From NCBI RefSeq assembly GCF_022682495.2, contig NC_071398.1, positions 11,042,934 through 11,106,933 of the forward strand: a stretch of 64,000 nucleotides of DNA, written 5' to 3'. The DNA is from Desmodus rotundus. Lineage: Eukaryota > Chordata > Mammalia > Chiroptera > Phyllostomidae. Each line of letters opens with the position of its first letter. The first letter of the stretch is position 1. The notes beneath the pieces are model-generated. The model made no database searches. It was not told where the DNA came from and saw only the letters and a list, made by a program, of their open reading frames with translations. Positions 23,076 through 34,130 of the stretch are shown piece by piece. The position numbers and the translations under genes are program-made.

Positions 23076-25129
23076 TTTTCAGAAAAAAAATGTGCTGGCC
23101 GTGTTATTTGAAATGAAAAGGGTAAATGGGTAGCCAAAAACGTCCCTATCCCTCTTCAATTGTTCACTTCCTCACACTGAAAGGACCACCACCAGAAAGC
23201 GGGGGCCAGTTGTATGGATTTTTAGGCGAGTCCGTCTGCATGGCTGGTCTGGGCCGGTTCTTTATGTCTGTTTCACTGGCGTAATTAATGAGAGCACACC
23301 CCTTCACTCTCTGAATTTCTGGACCAAGAATTGAGTAGTTACCCGGGTGAAACTATCTTAACAACTTTTCAGGATATTGGATTTAGTCCAAAAATAGGGT
23401 GTAAAAGCATGCATGTGAATATTTTGGTAAGTATGGAAGCCCAAAATGAGAGGGTTAATGACATAAAGACATATGGGAATCTACTGAATAAATGTATGCT
23501 CATAAATCATTAAATCTGATGTTTATGAATAGTGAAAATGATTTAAAAAATATCTTTACCTATGCATAGATACTATAAAAAAAGAAATTCACATTTTCTA
23601 CATCTTGGTAGCCACCTCTGAGGGCAAATTGTGGGCCTTGTTTATTTTCTCATATGTTTCTTAAGAATTTTCAAGTTTGCTATAATGAACGTTAGCTTGC
23701 CAGTCAAAAACTCTAAATATATTGAAAACATAGATATTTTTCATAAGAAAACTCTATTAAAAAGGACATTTTATTGTCCTAGATATTTATTGTAAACCAA
23801 CCTGCCATTTAAAACTTAACCGTAGAGAAAATATCCCATCCTGTTGAGTTCAGCGTGATCGAGTTCACCCGTGTGATACACAATGCATTTTCTATTAGTG
23901 TGTGTGGCCATAAAGTCAATAAAAGGAACAGCAGTCTTCCCCACAGAATGCTCACCTACTGTAGTTTTCAGCTTATTACAGAGCAGAGAGGAACAAAATA
24001 CTCCTAGTAACAATGCATTTTTAATAGGTTCTCTAGCTGTCCCTTTCACAAAGACTTGTGGCTGAATACCGACGTGGCTGCTGTGAGGTTTTATATGGGT
24101 GGACGGGCGAAACAAAAACCAGGTGGGGAGACATTTATCTAACACACATGCGTGGGCTTCTCGGGCATAGAGCCTACTGACTTTGCCACTGGGTTACTAG
24201 TTCTGTTTTCTCTGACGGCGACTCAAATTTCCTGGGCATAACGCTTTCTGGAAAGCAAAATGAAAAGGTGATCAAACAGAAGTGTTAAAAATACAGGAGA
24301 TATGTCGGGGAATACACCGTTCACAGAGAAACATCGAGAGACAAATGATAAACACCATCGTAGACTCAGATGAGACAAGTGTTCATCCATTTAAATTCAA
24401 CATTTAAATGTAAAGATAAATTTAAAATTAGATATACATAATAACACACAACATTTGAAAAACGTCTTTCCTCCTCCTCGTGGCTGGGTGCGCTACTAAC
24501 CATCTCCTTTGTTCCACGCAGACCCTACAATTTCAGAGCTCATCCCAATATTTTCTTTGATGTAAGTTTCTAAATCCAATTAAAGAATGACCTTTAGGAA
24601 GAGCAAAAGGTCACCAATGAATGCAACTGTGGAAGACTAGCAGGCAATTAACAAAATTAAGGGCAGACCTAATGTTTGCCTTCTGCAATTAGTAGTTTAC
24701 TCTCTGGTTTCCCACTTACTGTGGAAAAAAAAATCTCTACTATAAGAAAATACACCAGTGTTAGTGGGGTATTTAATGGTAAGAAACTCTCCCTTTCAAA
24801 ATGTGGAAGACAGTAAGGAGTGGCGGGGACTACGGCAAATTAGGATTTCTATCTAAGGGCAGGTGAGGAGACTACTACTCAACTCCTGTGGTTGCTGCTA
24901 GGAAAGATTGTGAGCCCATTGGGTCTGTCAGGGCTTTAGACATTTCAGGCTCTGAAATCTACATCCACACTGAGAATAAGGAACACACTGAAATATATGA
25001 AAATAGGTTTTTGCACTGCAAAACACATGCAGCACGATGAACATCCATGTGTGTGCTCTGATCTGACACCTAAACGCAGAAGTTAAGTGGGGCTCGTTCA
25101 AAGGCGGCCTGTGTCCTGGTTAAAGCAGG
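23076..25129. other. Unique DNA, possible conserved element inside
   Basis: No gene is recognised. The 109-codon minus-strand ORF at 23816-24145 and the ORF opposite it show no domain. The part at about 24530-24720 looks like a conserved non-coding element and is reported separately. Confidence 0.5.
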
Positions 25130-25315
25130 AACACGGAGCCCAAGTGCCTCTGAGGGTCTGACCTTGGTCAGGAAGAGATAGTTTGGAAGTCCTAGTTAAT
25201 TCCATAATTGGGGATTATACTAGTCATCTCATAGTGTTATTCATGGGGGTTAAATGAATTAACATAGGCACAGCCCTTACAAGAGCACATAATAAATATC
25301 AGGAATTATTTAACT
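25130..25315 (+). mobile_element. MIR SINE
   Basis: TCTGACCTTGGTCAGGAAGA corresponds to the MIR 'gtgaccttgggcaagtc' segment, followed by an ATCTCATAGTGTTATTCATG segment, GGGTTAAATGAATTAACATA, and AGAGCACATAATAAATATCA near the end. Confidence 0.8.
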
Positions 25316-26149
25316 ACTGAGTGGGTAAAGCGAAACCTGTTATTACTATTATTAGTTTTCCTCGTGAAGGGCGAGGAAAGGCCTTACTGATTTCCTTAGC
25401 CCTGGACCATTGTACAGAAGTGATGCTCATGTCTATTTTGATTGTGCAGTTGTGATAAAAAGCAGCAATTTTAGAATTGGAAAAGCCTAGGTTGAAAATA
25501 TTGCTGTGGTACTTAATAAGGCTGTGATTTTTGGATTTAAACTTTCTGGAAATTGGGAACAGTAATACCTAATTTAATGGAGGAGTGATGAAAATTAGAG
25601 TTAAAATATGCGTATGTGCAAGAGGCAGTAATTTGTATGGCTTTTGCTCGTTGGGGTTACCCCTGTCATTATGTTACCTTAAATGGCAGAGGGATTCTGC
25701 AGGTGTAATTAAGGTTCCTAATGAGTTGTTCTTAAAATAGGAAGATTATTTCAGGGTTTGGGGAGCTGTCTAAGCTATGAATTTCCTGTTTCTGGTGGCA
25801 GAAAGAATAGTCAGAGAGAGTTCAATCACGAGATAGACTTGACATGCTAGTGCTGGTTTTGCAGACTGGTGAGATGAGGGGACTCTGTAGGAAGGAATTC
25901 AGGGGGCTTCCAGGAGCTGAGAGCAGCCTCAGTGCTCAGTCAGGAAGGACATGGGGAATTCAGATTTACAGCCACATAGAAAAAAGTGAATGTGGCCGAT
26001 AACCTGAGTGAAATGGTAAGCAGATCCTTCCTCAAAGTCACCATGTAAGAGCCCAGCCTGTGCTGGAGCTGGATTGCAGCCCATGAGATGCCTCAGCAGG
26101 GGACCCAGCTGAATCTGCCTAGGCCTCTGACCTCAGAACTGCCAACTGA
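25316..26149. other. Unique DNA, no gene seen
   Basis: No recognised repeat or gene. Confidence 0.5.
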
Positions 26150-26370
26150 GCCCTGGATGGTGTGTCTCAGCAGATTCAGCACTGGCCTGCAAACCAAAGG
26201 GTCACCAGTTCGATTTCCCAGTCAGGGCACATTCCCAGTCAGGGTTGCAGTCCAGGTCCTTGTAGGGGGAGCGTGTAAGAGGCAACCACACATTGATGTT
26301 TCTCTCCTGCTCTTTCTCCCTCCCTTCCTCTCTGTCTAAAAATAAATACATAACATCTTTAAAAAATAAA
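26150..26370 (+). mobile_element. VES SINE
   Basis: Begins GCCCTGGATGGTGTGTCTCA; then CAAAGGGTCACCAGTTCGAT with an intact B-box-like GGTTCGATTCC analogue, CCCAGTCAGGGCACATTCCC, GAGGCAACCACACATTGATG, a CTCTTTCTCCCTCCC body and AAAATAAATACATAACATCT tail. The central part has a duplicated CCCAGTCAGGG. No clear target-site duplication. Confidence 0.95.
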
Positions 26371-27264
26371 ATAAATGTTAGCAATTATTATAGTTAACCA
26401 TTTGTTCAGTGAATCAAGATTGAAAGTTGGTTGTTAAAATTCTTCCAGTGGGGAAAATTAGCCTAACAGAATCTCATACTTCTTTTCTCCTCTTAACCTT
26501 CTGAATGCTGGGGTCAAACACTGATACTTTACAGAGTCGAGAACTTTAGGACAGTGGAAGGGAGTGTGGCAAAGGAACGTAAACTATTTCTGGGATACCT
26601 GTATCACTCAAGACGTCTTGTTCCTGCAGATCTTTAGTGGCAGAGCTGATCACTACTTTTCTGGGATATTTTTTGACATATTTAGCCCTTCCTAATTTGA
26701 TTGGGAAACTGTCTAATTTCATAATTTTATGTCACATTGCTTTTGTTTTTTTTTAAATGTGCCATTCAAAAGTGGGAGTGATCCAGAGCACACCTGATAG
26801 AAGCAAAGATTCTAAGATTTTGTGTGTGGGTTTGATACTTTCTACTTTCTTGTGATGTACACATAGTAGGTACTCAGTAAATATGAAAATAATGTGTCCC
26901 ATGGATTCTATTAGGCTGATGTTTTCAGAAACCTTTTTAAAAGGCCACTTTGTTTAATATTTGGTGAAAGATTGTCCTCAACAATGTTGAACCCATTTAT
27001 GAGAAATGGGATGAAATTTTTCTGTGGCCTCAAAACTGTGTTATTCACTTTTTCCTCTGCATCCCACTCTCCTCTCCTCTCTGCTTTTCATGGTCCAGGT
27101 CATGTCTCTCCCAAAATAACTAAAAGCATTGCTCAGAATTACTTCCTATGGTCATATTTTTGAAATTAAGCTCTCTAGTCCTTTTAAAAGTTTCTAATGT
27201 AGGAAGTAGTTTCAATCTGACTGGGTACCTTTAGTATCGACAAACCTAATTTTACTGATTTAAT
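26371..27264. other. Unique DNA, no gene seen
   Basis: A short stretch near 26865 (TAGTAGGTACTCAGTAAATA) looks like the tail of an old MIR/L2 element. No gene. Confidence 0.5.
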
Positions 27265-27840
27265 TATATTGTTGTTCAGTTCCAGTTGTCCCGCCTTTTT
27301 CCCCATTGCTCACCCCTGCCCCGCCTCCCCACTCCCACAGTTAATGGCCCCCATTGTCCGTGCCCAGGAGTCCTCTATTTGTGTTCCTTTGCTCGCACCT
27401 TCCCCTTCTTTCCCCTATTATCTCCCTCCCCCCACCCCTCTCCCTTCTGGTCATTGTCAGTTTGTTCTTTATTTCCAAGTCTTTGGTTCTGTTTTGCTCA
27501 GTGTTTGTTTTGTTGATTAGGTTTTATTATAGGTGAGATCACATGATATTTGTCTTTCATCCCCTGGCTTATTTCACTTAGCATAATGCCCTCCAGTTCC
27601 ACCCATGCTGTCCTGAAGGGTAGGAGCTCCTTCTTTCTTTCTGCTACGTAGAATTCCATTGTGTAAATGAACCACTATTTTTTGATCTACTCACTTACTG
27701 ATGGGCACTTAGGATGTTTCCAGCACTTGCTTATTATGAATAATGCTACTATGAACATTGGGGTGCATAGGTTCTTTTGAATTGGCGAGACAGAATTCTT
27801 AAGGGTATAGTCCCAGCAGTAGGATTGCTGGATCAAAATT
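27265..27840 (-). mobile_element. L1 LINE 3' part, 5' truncated
   Basis: Reading on the minus strand, the element enters in the ORF2 C-terminal coding region (reversed marks GGATTGCTGGATCAAAA, ATGAATAATGCTACTATGAA, CTTAGGATGTTTCCAGCACT, TTCCATTGTGTAAATGAACC, TATTTCACTTAGCATAATGC) and then the 3' UTR, whose G-rich tract appears here as C-rich (27295-27445), ending at TGTTGTTCAGTTCCAGTTG. ORF2 is not open here. A 5' truncation lies near 27840. A possible AATTATAT repeat flanks it (27254 and 27838 areas), which I regard as weak. Confidence 0.9.
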
Positions 27841-28540
27841 ATATGTATAATCACATACAAATAATTTTACACATGAATTTATTTGATTAATCAAAAGTCT
27901 AAATTAGATGCAATTTGAGAACATTTAGGTGTTTGGAGAATAAGTTATGGAAGTATTTTTTTGTTGTACTCACTGTTTTATAACCTTCCTAGTCTCCCTG
28001 GTAAATAGAAAAAAAATCTTACTGATCAGTAGTTAGCGTTTTAACAGGTAACATACAAAACTTGCTACATGACTATGAAAATGTTACACCGCATCCAAGC
28101 ATGCTTCCATGACAAGCTTCTAGGCAGTGAGTAAACACTACTTTTTTTCAAGGTATCTTTCCTCTAATTAAGCTCAATACCCACAAGCAAATCTTGGAAC
28201 ATCAATTTCTTTTATCTGGAAAATAGGGATTATGGTCTTGTCCTTCCTCCAGAAGTAATTTCAAGGATTGAAGCACTTTTGATGAAGCAGGTATTACATA
28301 TATGATAGCAATATTCTAGACCTCAGAAATACTATGGAGTAAAAACACACTATCTATTCTGAAAATTTCTTTAATCTCAATGGATCTGGGTTACTGTACT
28401 GTGAATATTTGACACCGAGACAGCCATTTCCTTTTAAAATGAGCTGTAGTGATACTTGTTCCCATCCCAATCAACTTAAGTTACTGTCAGTGATGGTTAC
28501 AATACATAGCCTATTGTCTGCTGTCACAACTAGCATTTTA
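27841..28540. other. Unique DNA, no gene seen
   Basis: No recognised repeat or exon. The 136-codon ORF starting at 28409 runs into the L1 tail that follows and is not credible as a gene. Confidence 0.5.
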
Positions 28541-28790
28541 ACATTTTTTTATTGTTGTTCAAGTACAGTTGTCTGCCTTTCCCCCCACTCCTCCCCACCA
28601 TCCCAGCCTCCTTACCTCCCTTCCCTGTTTCCCACCACCCCCCATTATTGCCCATGTGTCCTTTATAATTGTTCCTGCAAACCCTTCCCCCTTTCCCCCT
28701 ATAATCCCCTCCCCTCTCCCCTCTGGTCACTGTCAGCCTGTTCTCAATTTCAGTGTCTTTGGTTGTATTTCGCTTGCTTGTTATTTTTTC
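28541..28790 (-). mobile_element. L1 LINE 3' UTR
   Basis: A short T-run, then ATTGTTGTTCAAGTACAGTT, a long C-rich tract and TGTGTCCTTTATAATTGTTC, CACTGTCAGCCTGTTCTCAA mark the reversed 3' UTR of the same L1 lineage as 27265-27840, 33925-34130 and 34975-35165. It is truncated before ORF2. Confidence 0.9.
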
Positions 28791-29364
28791 AGGTCACAAT
28801 TACACAACTAACACACTGAAGTGCAAGGATAAGAACGAAAGAGCTGAGACTGCACACGTTAGAGTGAAAAGAAGGACACGCTGAGACGTCTCTGGTGGGC
28901 CTCAGACTTTCTCTGGACCAGACGCTTCTGATATAATCTGTGAGCAAAGGACCATGCCAGTGACAGTAAGTTATGAAGAGCAGACACATCTTGTCTGAGA
29001 AAACTAAGGCTGGCTGAAGTCTATCATCTATCGGGTTGTTTTTCTGGATTTCATTAATTCTCTTTGTAAATGTAGCCCTGCCAGCCACATTAGGCTGCCG
29101 AGTGTACCTGCCCACGGCCGTAGCAGCTCCTCCAGGCCATGGACTTGCCAACTTCAGGTGCTATGTTCTCTGATGCCCCAGTGCACTGTCTCCAGCCCCT
29201 TCCCCTCCAGCCCCTTCCCAACAGCTGCGTGTGCCACAACCGCACACAAGAGACGCTCCTTCAAACTTCCAGAACTCAACCCAGCAGGGTAGGGTTGCCT
29301 GCCCCCCAAAACCTAGCCATTTACAGAGGATAATATTGCTTTTTTTTGCCCATCCAACTCTAAC
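28791..29364. other. Unique DNA, no gene seen
   Basis: CpG-containing but without a recognised gene. The 120-codon minus-strand ORF at 28789-29151 has no recognisable domain. Confidence 0.5.
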
Positions 29365-29372
29365 TTATAGAC

Positions 29373-29561
29373 CAGGGGTGTCAAACTCATTTTCCCTGGG
29401 GGCCACATCCACCTCATGGTTGCCTTCAAAGGGCCGAAATAATTTTAGGACTGTATAAATGTAATTACTCCTTAACTGCTAAGGAGTTGAAATTGCATTG
29501 GTCCTTTGAAGCAACCATGAGGCTGATGTGGCCCCCCGTGAAAATGAGCTTGACACCCCTG
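29373..29561. mobile_element. Non-autonomous hAT MITE with target-site duplication
   Basis: Both ends read CAGGGGTGTCAA in opposite orientation, and the inverted similarity extends far inward (left GGGGGCCACATCCACCTCAT, right, inverted, GGGGGCCACATCAGCCTCAT), so the 189-bp element is almost a long hairpin. It is flanked by TTATAGAC (29365-29372) and TTCTAGAC (29562-29569), an 8-bp duplication with one mismatch of the nTCTAGAn kind typical of hAT insertion. It has no coding capacity. A relative lies at 4954-5162. Confidence 0.93.
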
Positions 29562-29624
29562 TTCTAGACCATTGTTCTCCTTAGTACCAAGATATTGGTG
29601 GTGGGAAACAATTCAGCAGGTTAG

Positions 29625-29785
29625 TTCTTTGTTCAAGTTGTTATTCTGCCACTTACTGTGTGAATAATCCTCTGCATCTATTAAATGGAAACATCCCTCA
29701 TTGTTTGGAAGTTTAAGTTAAACACAAATACACACAGTATCTTGTGCAGATAAAAACAGTATCAATAATAACAATAGTTCATATT
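29625..29785 (+). mobile_element. MIR SINE
   Basis: ATTCTGCCACTTACTGTGTG is the MIR 'tctgccacttactagctgtgtg' segment, followed by CATCTATTAAATGGAAACAT and later bases near ACAGTATCTTGTGCAG. Confidence 0.7.
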
Positions 29786-29929
29786 ATAAAATATTTCCTT
29801 GTACATTAATAGGATGTTATTAGGCATCTAAGAATGTCCCCTTTACCAAGGAGACTTTCAAATTATCTTATCGTGCAAGCAAATGCAGAGGTTAATAGGA
29901 AAAAACTAATATTTATGAAAATATTATGT

Positions 29930-30075
29930 TTAAAAAGCCCTCCTAATACATCACCTCATTTTTTATAGCAACGTTAGGCTGTAACTCTGACCATTCCCAT
30001 TTCACAGATGGGAAGACAGACATGAAGAAGCTACTCATGATCATCAGGCAGGAAACAAACCAGGGTAGCGATGAC
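29930..30075 (-). mobile_element. MIR SINE
   Basis: Reversed MIR: ATCACCTCATTTTTTATAGC, ACCATTCCCATTTCACAGAT, GGGAAGACAGACATGAAGAA. Confidence 0.7.
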
Positions 30076-30237
30076 ATCCACAACAGCAGGGGCAGCAACA
30101 GTAACGGAGCTCATAACAGTAGCAGCCACCACGGATGTCTGGTGTGGTTAATCAGCCCCAGATCTGTGGCTGAAACCCTTCTACACACCGATTGTTAAGT
30201 TGCCTCCCCCATAAGTACAAAAGTCCCATTGTGAGCC

Positions 30238-30410
30238 GTGGTTCTCAACCCTGGCTGCACAACACAATTACCATGGGAATGGTCAAAACACACTGATGCT
30301 CTGGACCAGGCCCTGAGATTGTGATTTCATTGGTCCACCCTGGGGCCCAGACACTGGCATCTGTCTTACAGCCAGCACTACAGCCATCACAGAGGACCAC
30401 GGCCTCAGAC
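30238..30410 (+). mobile_element. hAT-Charlie MER20/MER58-like element
   Basis: GTGGTTCTCAACCCTGGCTG, then ACACTGATGCTCTGGACCAG, GATTGTGATTTCATTGGTCC and CTGGGGCCCAGACACTGGCA follow the layout of short Charlie-type elements of the MER20/MER58 group. The right terminus is not clear. Confidence 0.65.
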
Positions 30411-31724
30411 AGGCTGCGTGACCTGTGGAACACTATTCCAGAGCACAGAACTGGTGTCCTTCTCCAAACTTGCCACTTAAAAACTCTCACTCGGAAACTC
30501 GCTGTCACTCGAGCTCCATGTTCTCTTCACTGTGCCAGCTGCTGTCCCCTTTTTTCCCCAGGCGCATATTGTCTTGGCTTTACTACAAACTTGGGCTTCA
30601 CACTGAATTCTTTTAACACCTGTTTGCACTCTCTCCCCTCCCCTTTGGGCACCGGGAGCAGGGACTACGTGTGACTTTCAGAGGAGCTATTAGCACCTCC
30701 TTGTCAGACCGCAGCTCACACTTCCTTGCTGGAATATGTCGCTGCTCCTGAACTGCAGGGCGCTAGCCTAATATGGAAGCTGGCGGAGAACAAGAGAAGT
30801 GGCGAAACGGCAGGGTGTGGTGCGTGTCGATGGCCACAGCTCTTAGGAAGCTGGGTTCTTCCTGAACCTCCACACTTCCCAGGCCAGGGCTTCGGGGAGA
30901 GCAGCGTTATAGCTGGAGTGTTTCTAGTTAAAGCAGGGCCTGTGAGTCTGCCACAGCAGGCGGCTGGTTAGATATTAACAGAAGAGAAGGCAGCCAGGCA
31001 TCGTATTAAGCCAGATTTTACCAGGCAAGAGCAGTCTCCCTGTCACTCTGGGCATCGGAGGAGGCCCAAAGGGTGCTTTGCACCCCCCCCCCCCCCCAGG
31101 GAACTATTGGTACCCTTCTGCTGGATTAAAGCGGGCGAGAGAAAATGTGAAGAGAAATTCCTTTCACTGAGTACACTCCCTGAAGAAGCCAAAGTGGTGA
31201 CCACACAGGGGGGAGAGAAATCCTGGGAAGAGGATCAAGTTAGAAAAGGCACAACCCCCTGGTAAACCCAGGAAAGGGATTGGATAGAGGAGGGGCACCA
31301 GCACAGACCTGGGCAAAGACAGAAAAGAGATTGCGTAGTTCAAAAGAAAACCCGCTTTTCCCCTAAACCCAAAGAAGTATATAGAGGTTGAACCAAGGCC
31401 TGTTTCCATGGTAACAGCATGGGGTCAGAGTGCAGGGCCCTGTAGCGAACTGGGGGCAGTGTATGCAATCTACCGGCCTAGCACTGGGGCTGTGCCTCAT
31501 GGAGGGCGACAGCCTCGTCAGGGGCATCTGTGCCCTGCACGCCCTCCTGGGAGCACGCTTGTGCTCTGTCCCCACAGCTGGTACCCTAGCCTGCCCACTT
31601 CCTGCCTCCCCAAGGGCTACTATCTCTTTTCGCTTCAATACGTTCTGCCAATATCACTTAAAATCCTCCGGAAATTCTTTCCTGTGACACCACAAGGACC
31701 TATGTACAGACAGTGTCAGGGCAC
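30411..31724. other. GC-richer DNA, no gene recognised
   Basis: ORFs of 117 (30321-30674) and 146 codons (31408-31848) occur because the stretch is GC-richer, but neither has a recognisable domain and the second ends in a repeat. A 15-bp C run is at 31083-31097. No CpG island of convincing density is seen. Confidence 0.5.
31083..31097. repeat. Poly-C run
   Basis: Uninterrupted run of C's following GCA; prone to length error in sequencing. Confidence 0.9.
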
Positions 31725-31764
31725 ATGCACCTGGGTCCGATACCCGCCCCCACCCCCGCAGCAA

Positions 31765-31918
31765 GTCCAAGTACATCAGAACTACCTGAAGGTGACAGCT
31801 GCTAAAAATGCAGACTTCCAGGGTCAACTCAAGTCTTTAAAATCCTAGTCCCCGATGGGAATGCTGTGTTAATAAAATTTTAAGGTGATTCTGATGAACA
31901 CAAAAATTTGAAAAACTT
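31765..31918 (+). mobile_element. MER20-like hAT relic
   Basis: GTACATCAGAACTACCTGAA, GGTGACAGCTGCTAAAAATG, CAGACTTCCAGGGTC and a GATTCTGATGAACAC/AATTTGAAAAAC ending match the MER20-group order. Diverged. Confidence 0.6.
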
Positions 31919-32034
31919 TTCTTTATATACGGCCTTTGTCTAACCTAGCATGACAAATTAAACTTGTAAGATGATGTAGCTCAGACAACAGTGACACCAT
32001 TGTTACTGTGACTGGACAGGTTTGTCTGTTTATT

Positions 32035-32212
32035 TTGCCATGGCGGTTGATGGCTACTATGTACACTGTAGGATAATTTGCTGTATCCCTGGCTTCTGCC
32101 CATTACCAGTTAATAGTATCTCCCTCATCACAACAATGAAACATAGTTGGACATTGCCAAACACCCCCTGGAAGGGGAGGCCACATTGCGCCCAACTGAG
32201 AACCGCTGACAC
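32035..32212 (-). mobile_element. MER5A (hAT-Charlie)
   Basis: CACTGTAGGATAATTTGCTG, ACATTGCCAAACACCCCCTG and the end CCCAACTGAGAACCGCTG are MER5A landmarks in reversed orientation. Non-coding, ancient, found throughout placental mammals. Confidence 0.8.
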
Positions 32213-32669
32213 AGATAAAAATAGGGACCTGTGTGTATTTGAACGTCCAGGCCAGTTTTGTAGTATGTTTCTTCCTAAAACCAATGTTCTACCTTCTTAC
32301 CCACCCTATGTACAGGTTATGTTATCTTTGTTAATTGTATTACACAATTGATTGCGTGTTCACCATGTAGCAGGAGTGTTACCAGGTAGTCATGTCTATT
32401 TTCCCATTTAATCCCCTCTGCCCTGCATGGCCTCCAGGACAGGGGTAACTCCAGACCGCCTAGGTGCCAGTCCTACCCCCACCACTTTACAACTTCAGTC
32501 TCGAGAGCGTTACAACCTGCAGTTTCAGCAAGGACAATAACAAAGAGGTAATGAAGTAAAAGGATAAGAAGGTAAAGAAGGTAAAAAAGGGGAAAATGTA
32601 AAAAAAAAAAAAACCCTAGTAATAGTATCTACCCCACAGGTGGATGTGTAAACATACAGTAGGAATATA

Positions 32670-33220
32670 CAGTAGTCCCTTCTAGTCTGCGGTTCCACTT
32701 TTTACGAAGCCAGTTACCAACAGTCAACCGTGGTTCAAAAATATTACATGGGAACATCCAGGAACAAATATTTCGTGAATTTTAAATGGTGCGCCATTCT
32801 GAGTAATGTGATGAAATCTTCTGCCATCCTACGCTGTCCCACCCAGTACGTGAATCACCCCTCTGTCCGGCGCACCCGTGCTGCACACAGGGCCCTCCAG
32901 AGAGCCAATGAGAAGCCCTCTGGGCCGTGAGAGATTGACGGCCACGCTCTCACAGTGCTTGTGTTCAAGTGACCCTTATTTACTTACTAATGCCACATTC
33001 ACATAACTTGTACCACAGTGTATTGTTACAATCGTCCTCCTTTGCTAATGGTTACTGTTGTTAAGCTCTTACTGTTCCTGACTGATAAATTAAACCGTAT
33101 CATAGGTAGGTAACGCATAGGAAAACACAGAGTATGTATAGGGTTCGCTACTGTTTGTGGTTCCAGGCACCCACGGGGGAGACTTGGAATATGTCTCTTG
33201 TGGATGAGCAGGAACTACTG
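32670..33220. mobile_element. Short Tigger-type transposon with TA duplication
   Basis: Left end CAGTAGTCCCTTCTAGTCTG and inverted right end CAGTAGTTCCTGCTCATCCA form related terminal inverted repeats. Each is flanked by TA (32668-32669 and 33221-33222), as expected for Tc1/mariner-Tigger insertion. Inside, TCAACCGTGGTTCAAAAATA, TCTGAGTAATGTGATGAAAT, AGTGCTTGTGTTCAAGTGAC and CTGTTTGTGGTTCCAGGCAC follow a known Tigger consensus. At 551 bp it is a deletion derivative without transposase. Confidence 0.88.
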
Positions 33221-33239
33221 TAAGATGCTTCTGGTAGTG

Positions 33240-33410
33240 ACTAATATAGAAAAAGTAGCTACCATTGACTAAACACTTACAATTATTTTAGTCCCATTTT
33301 ACAGATAAAGAGATAGAATATGTAACTGAGTAATTTGCTCCAAGTCACAGACGTACGAAAACACACGGCTTGGGTTCAGATTCTGGATTGTCTGGTTCAG
33401 GTACCCCATC
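33240..33410 (-). mobile_element. MIR SINE
   Basis: Reversed MIR: TAGTCCCATTTTACAGATAA, AATTTGCTCCAAGTCACAGA, ACGGCTTGGGTTCAGATTCT. Confidence 0.82.
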
Positions 33411-33840
33411 CCTGTCCGTAACACAAACTTCCTAAGTTTCCAGGTAGCATGTGAGTGCCTTTCTCCAGATCCTTTGTAAACCGTGTTCCATTCACATCTT
33501 CATCTTCTTCCTCTTGGCAGTCAGAGCCCTCCAGTCTGGTCCGGATTGATATTGTTTGCTTGGATATTGCAATCCACTAAAAAGTACAGTCCTGAATAAA
33601 TTTTCAGAAGTACATTAAACTCTAAGGGAACCCACCATTTTTGAAATGAAATAATTCAGTCCATGCATAGCAGCAAGGTACTATGCGAAAGGTCCCAGAA
33701 CAGTGCTGAACAAATGGGTTCCAGTCTCGGCTTGGACGTTAACAGTCTCCAAGCCCCAGGTATCATTTGGAGACGGCCTGCTGAAGTTCTCTCTTTCTTT
33801 GGACACATTGTATCCTATGATGTCTTGGTGAATTTTAACT

Positions 33841-33905
33841 CTCTTGAATGCAACCTGCATGGAGTGCATACTCAGTAAATGTCTTTAGAAAGAATGAATG
33901 GCTTG
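33841..33905 (+). mobile_element. L2/MIR-type 3' tail
   Basis: GGAGTGCATACTCAGTAAAT and TTTAGAAAGAATGAATGG resemble the common 'tgctcaataaatgtttgttgaatgaatg' tail shared by L2 and MIR3. Confidence 0.5.
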
Positions 33906-33924
33906 ATCACAAACTCCTGATGTT

Positions 33925-34130
33925 GAAATTAAGAACAATCTGACAGTAACCAGAGGAGATGCAGGGAAAGGGAGAATGGTTTTCAGGAACAACTATAAAG
34001 GACACTTGGACAAAACCAAGAGACGGGTAGAAGCAAGGGAGGGAGGTGGGGATGGCTGGGTGGGGGGGAATGGTTGGGGGTAAATGCAGGCAACTGTAAT
34101 TGAATGACAATAAATAATTAAAAATAAAAA
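33925..34130 (+). mobile_element. L1 LINE 3' UTR
   Basis: ACAATCTGACAGTAACCAGA, ACTATAAAGGACACTTGGAC, a G-rich tract at 34037-34082 and the end CAACTGTAATTGAATGACAA followed by TAAATAATTAAAA. It is the plus-strand counterpart of 28541-28790. Confidence 0.9.

Noticed and set aside
28409..28819. ORF of 136 codons
   Set aside because: More than half of it is the reversed, C-rich 3' UTR of an L1.
31408..31848. ORF of 146 codons
   Set aside because: GC-rich chance ORF whose end lies in a MER20-like repeat; no domain, and other frames are open too.
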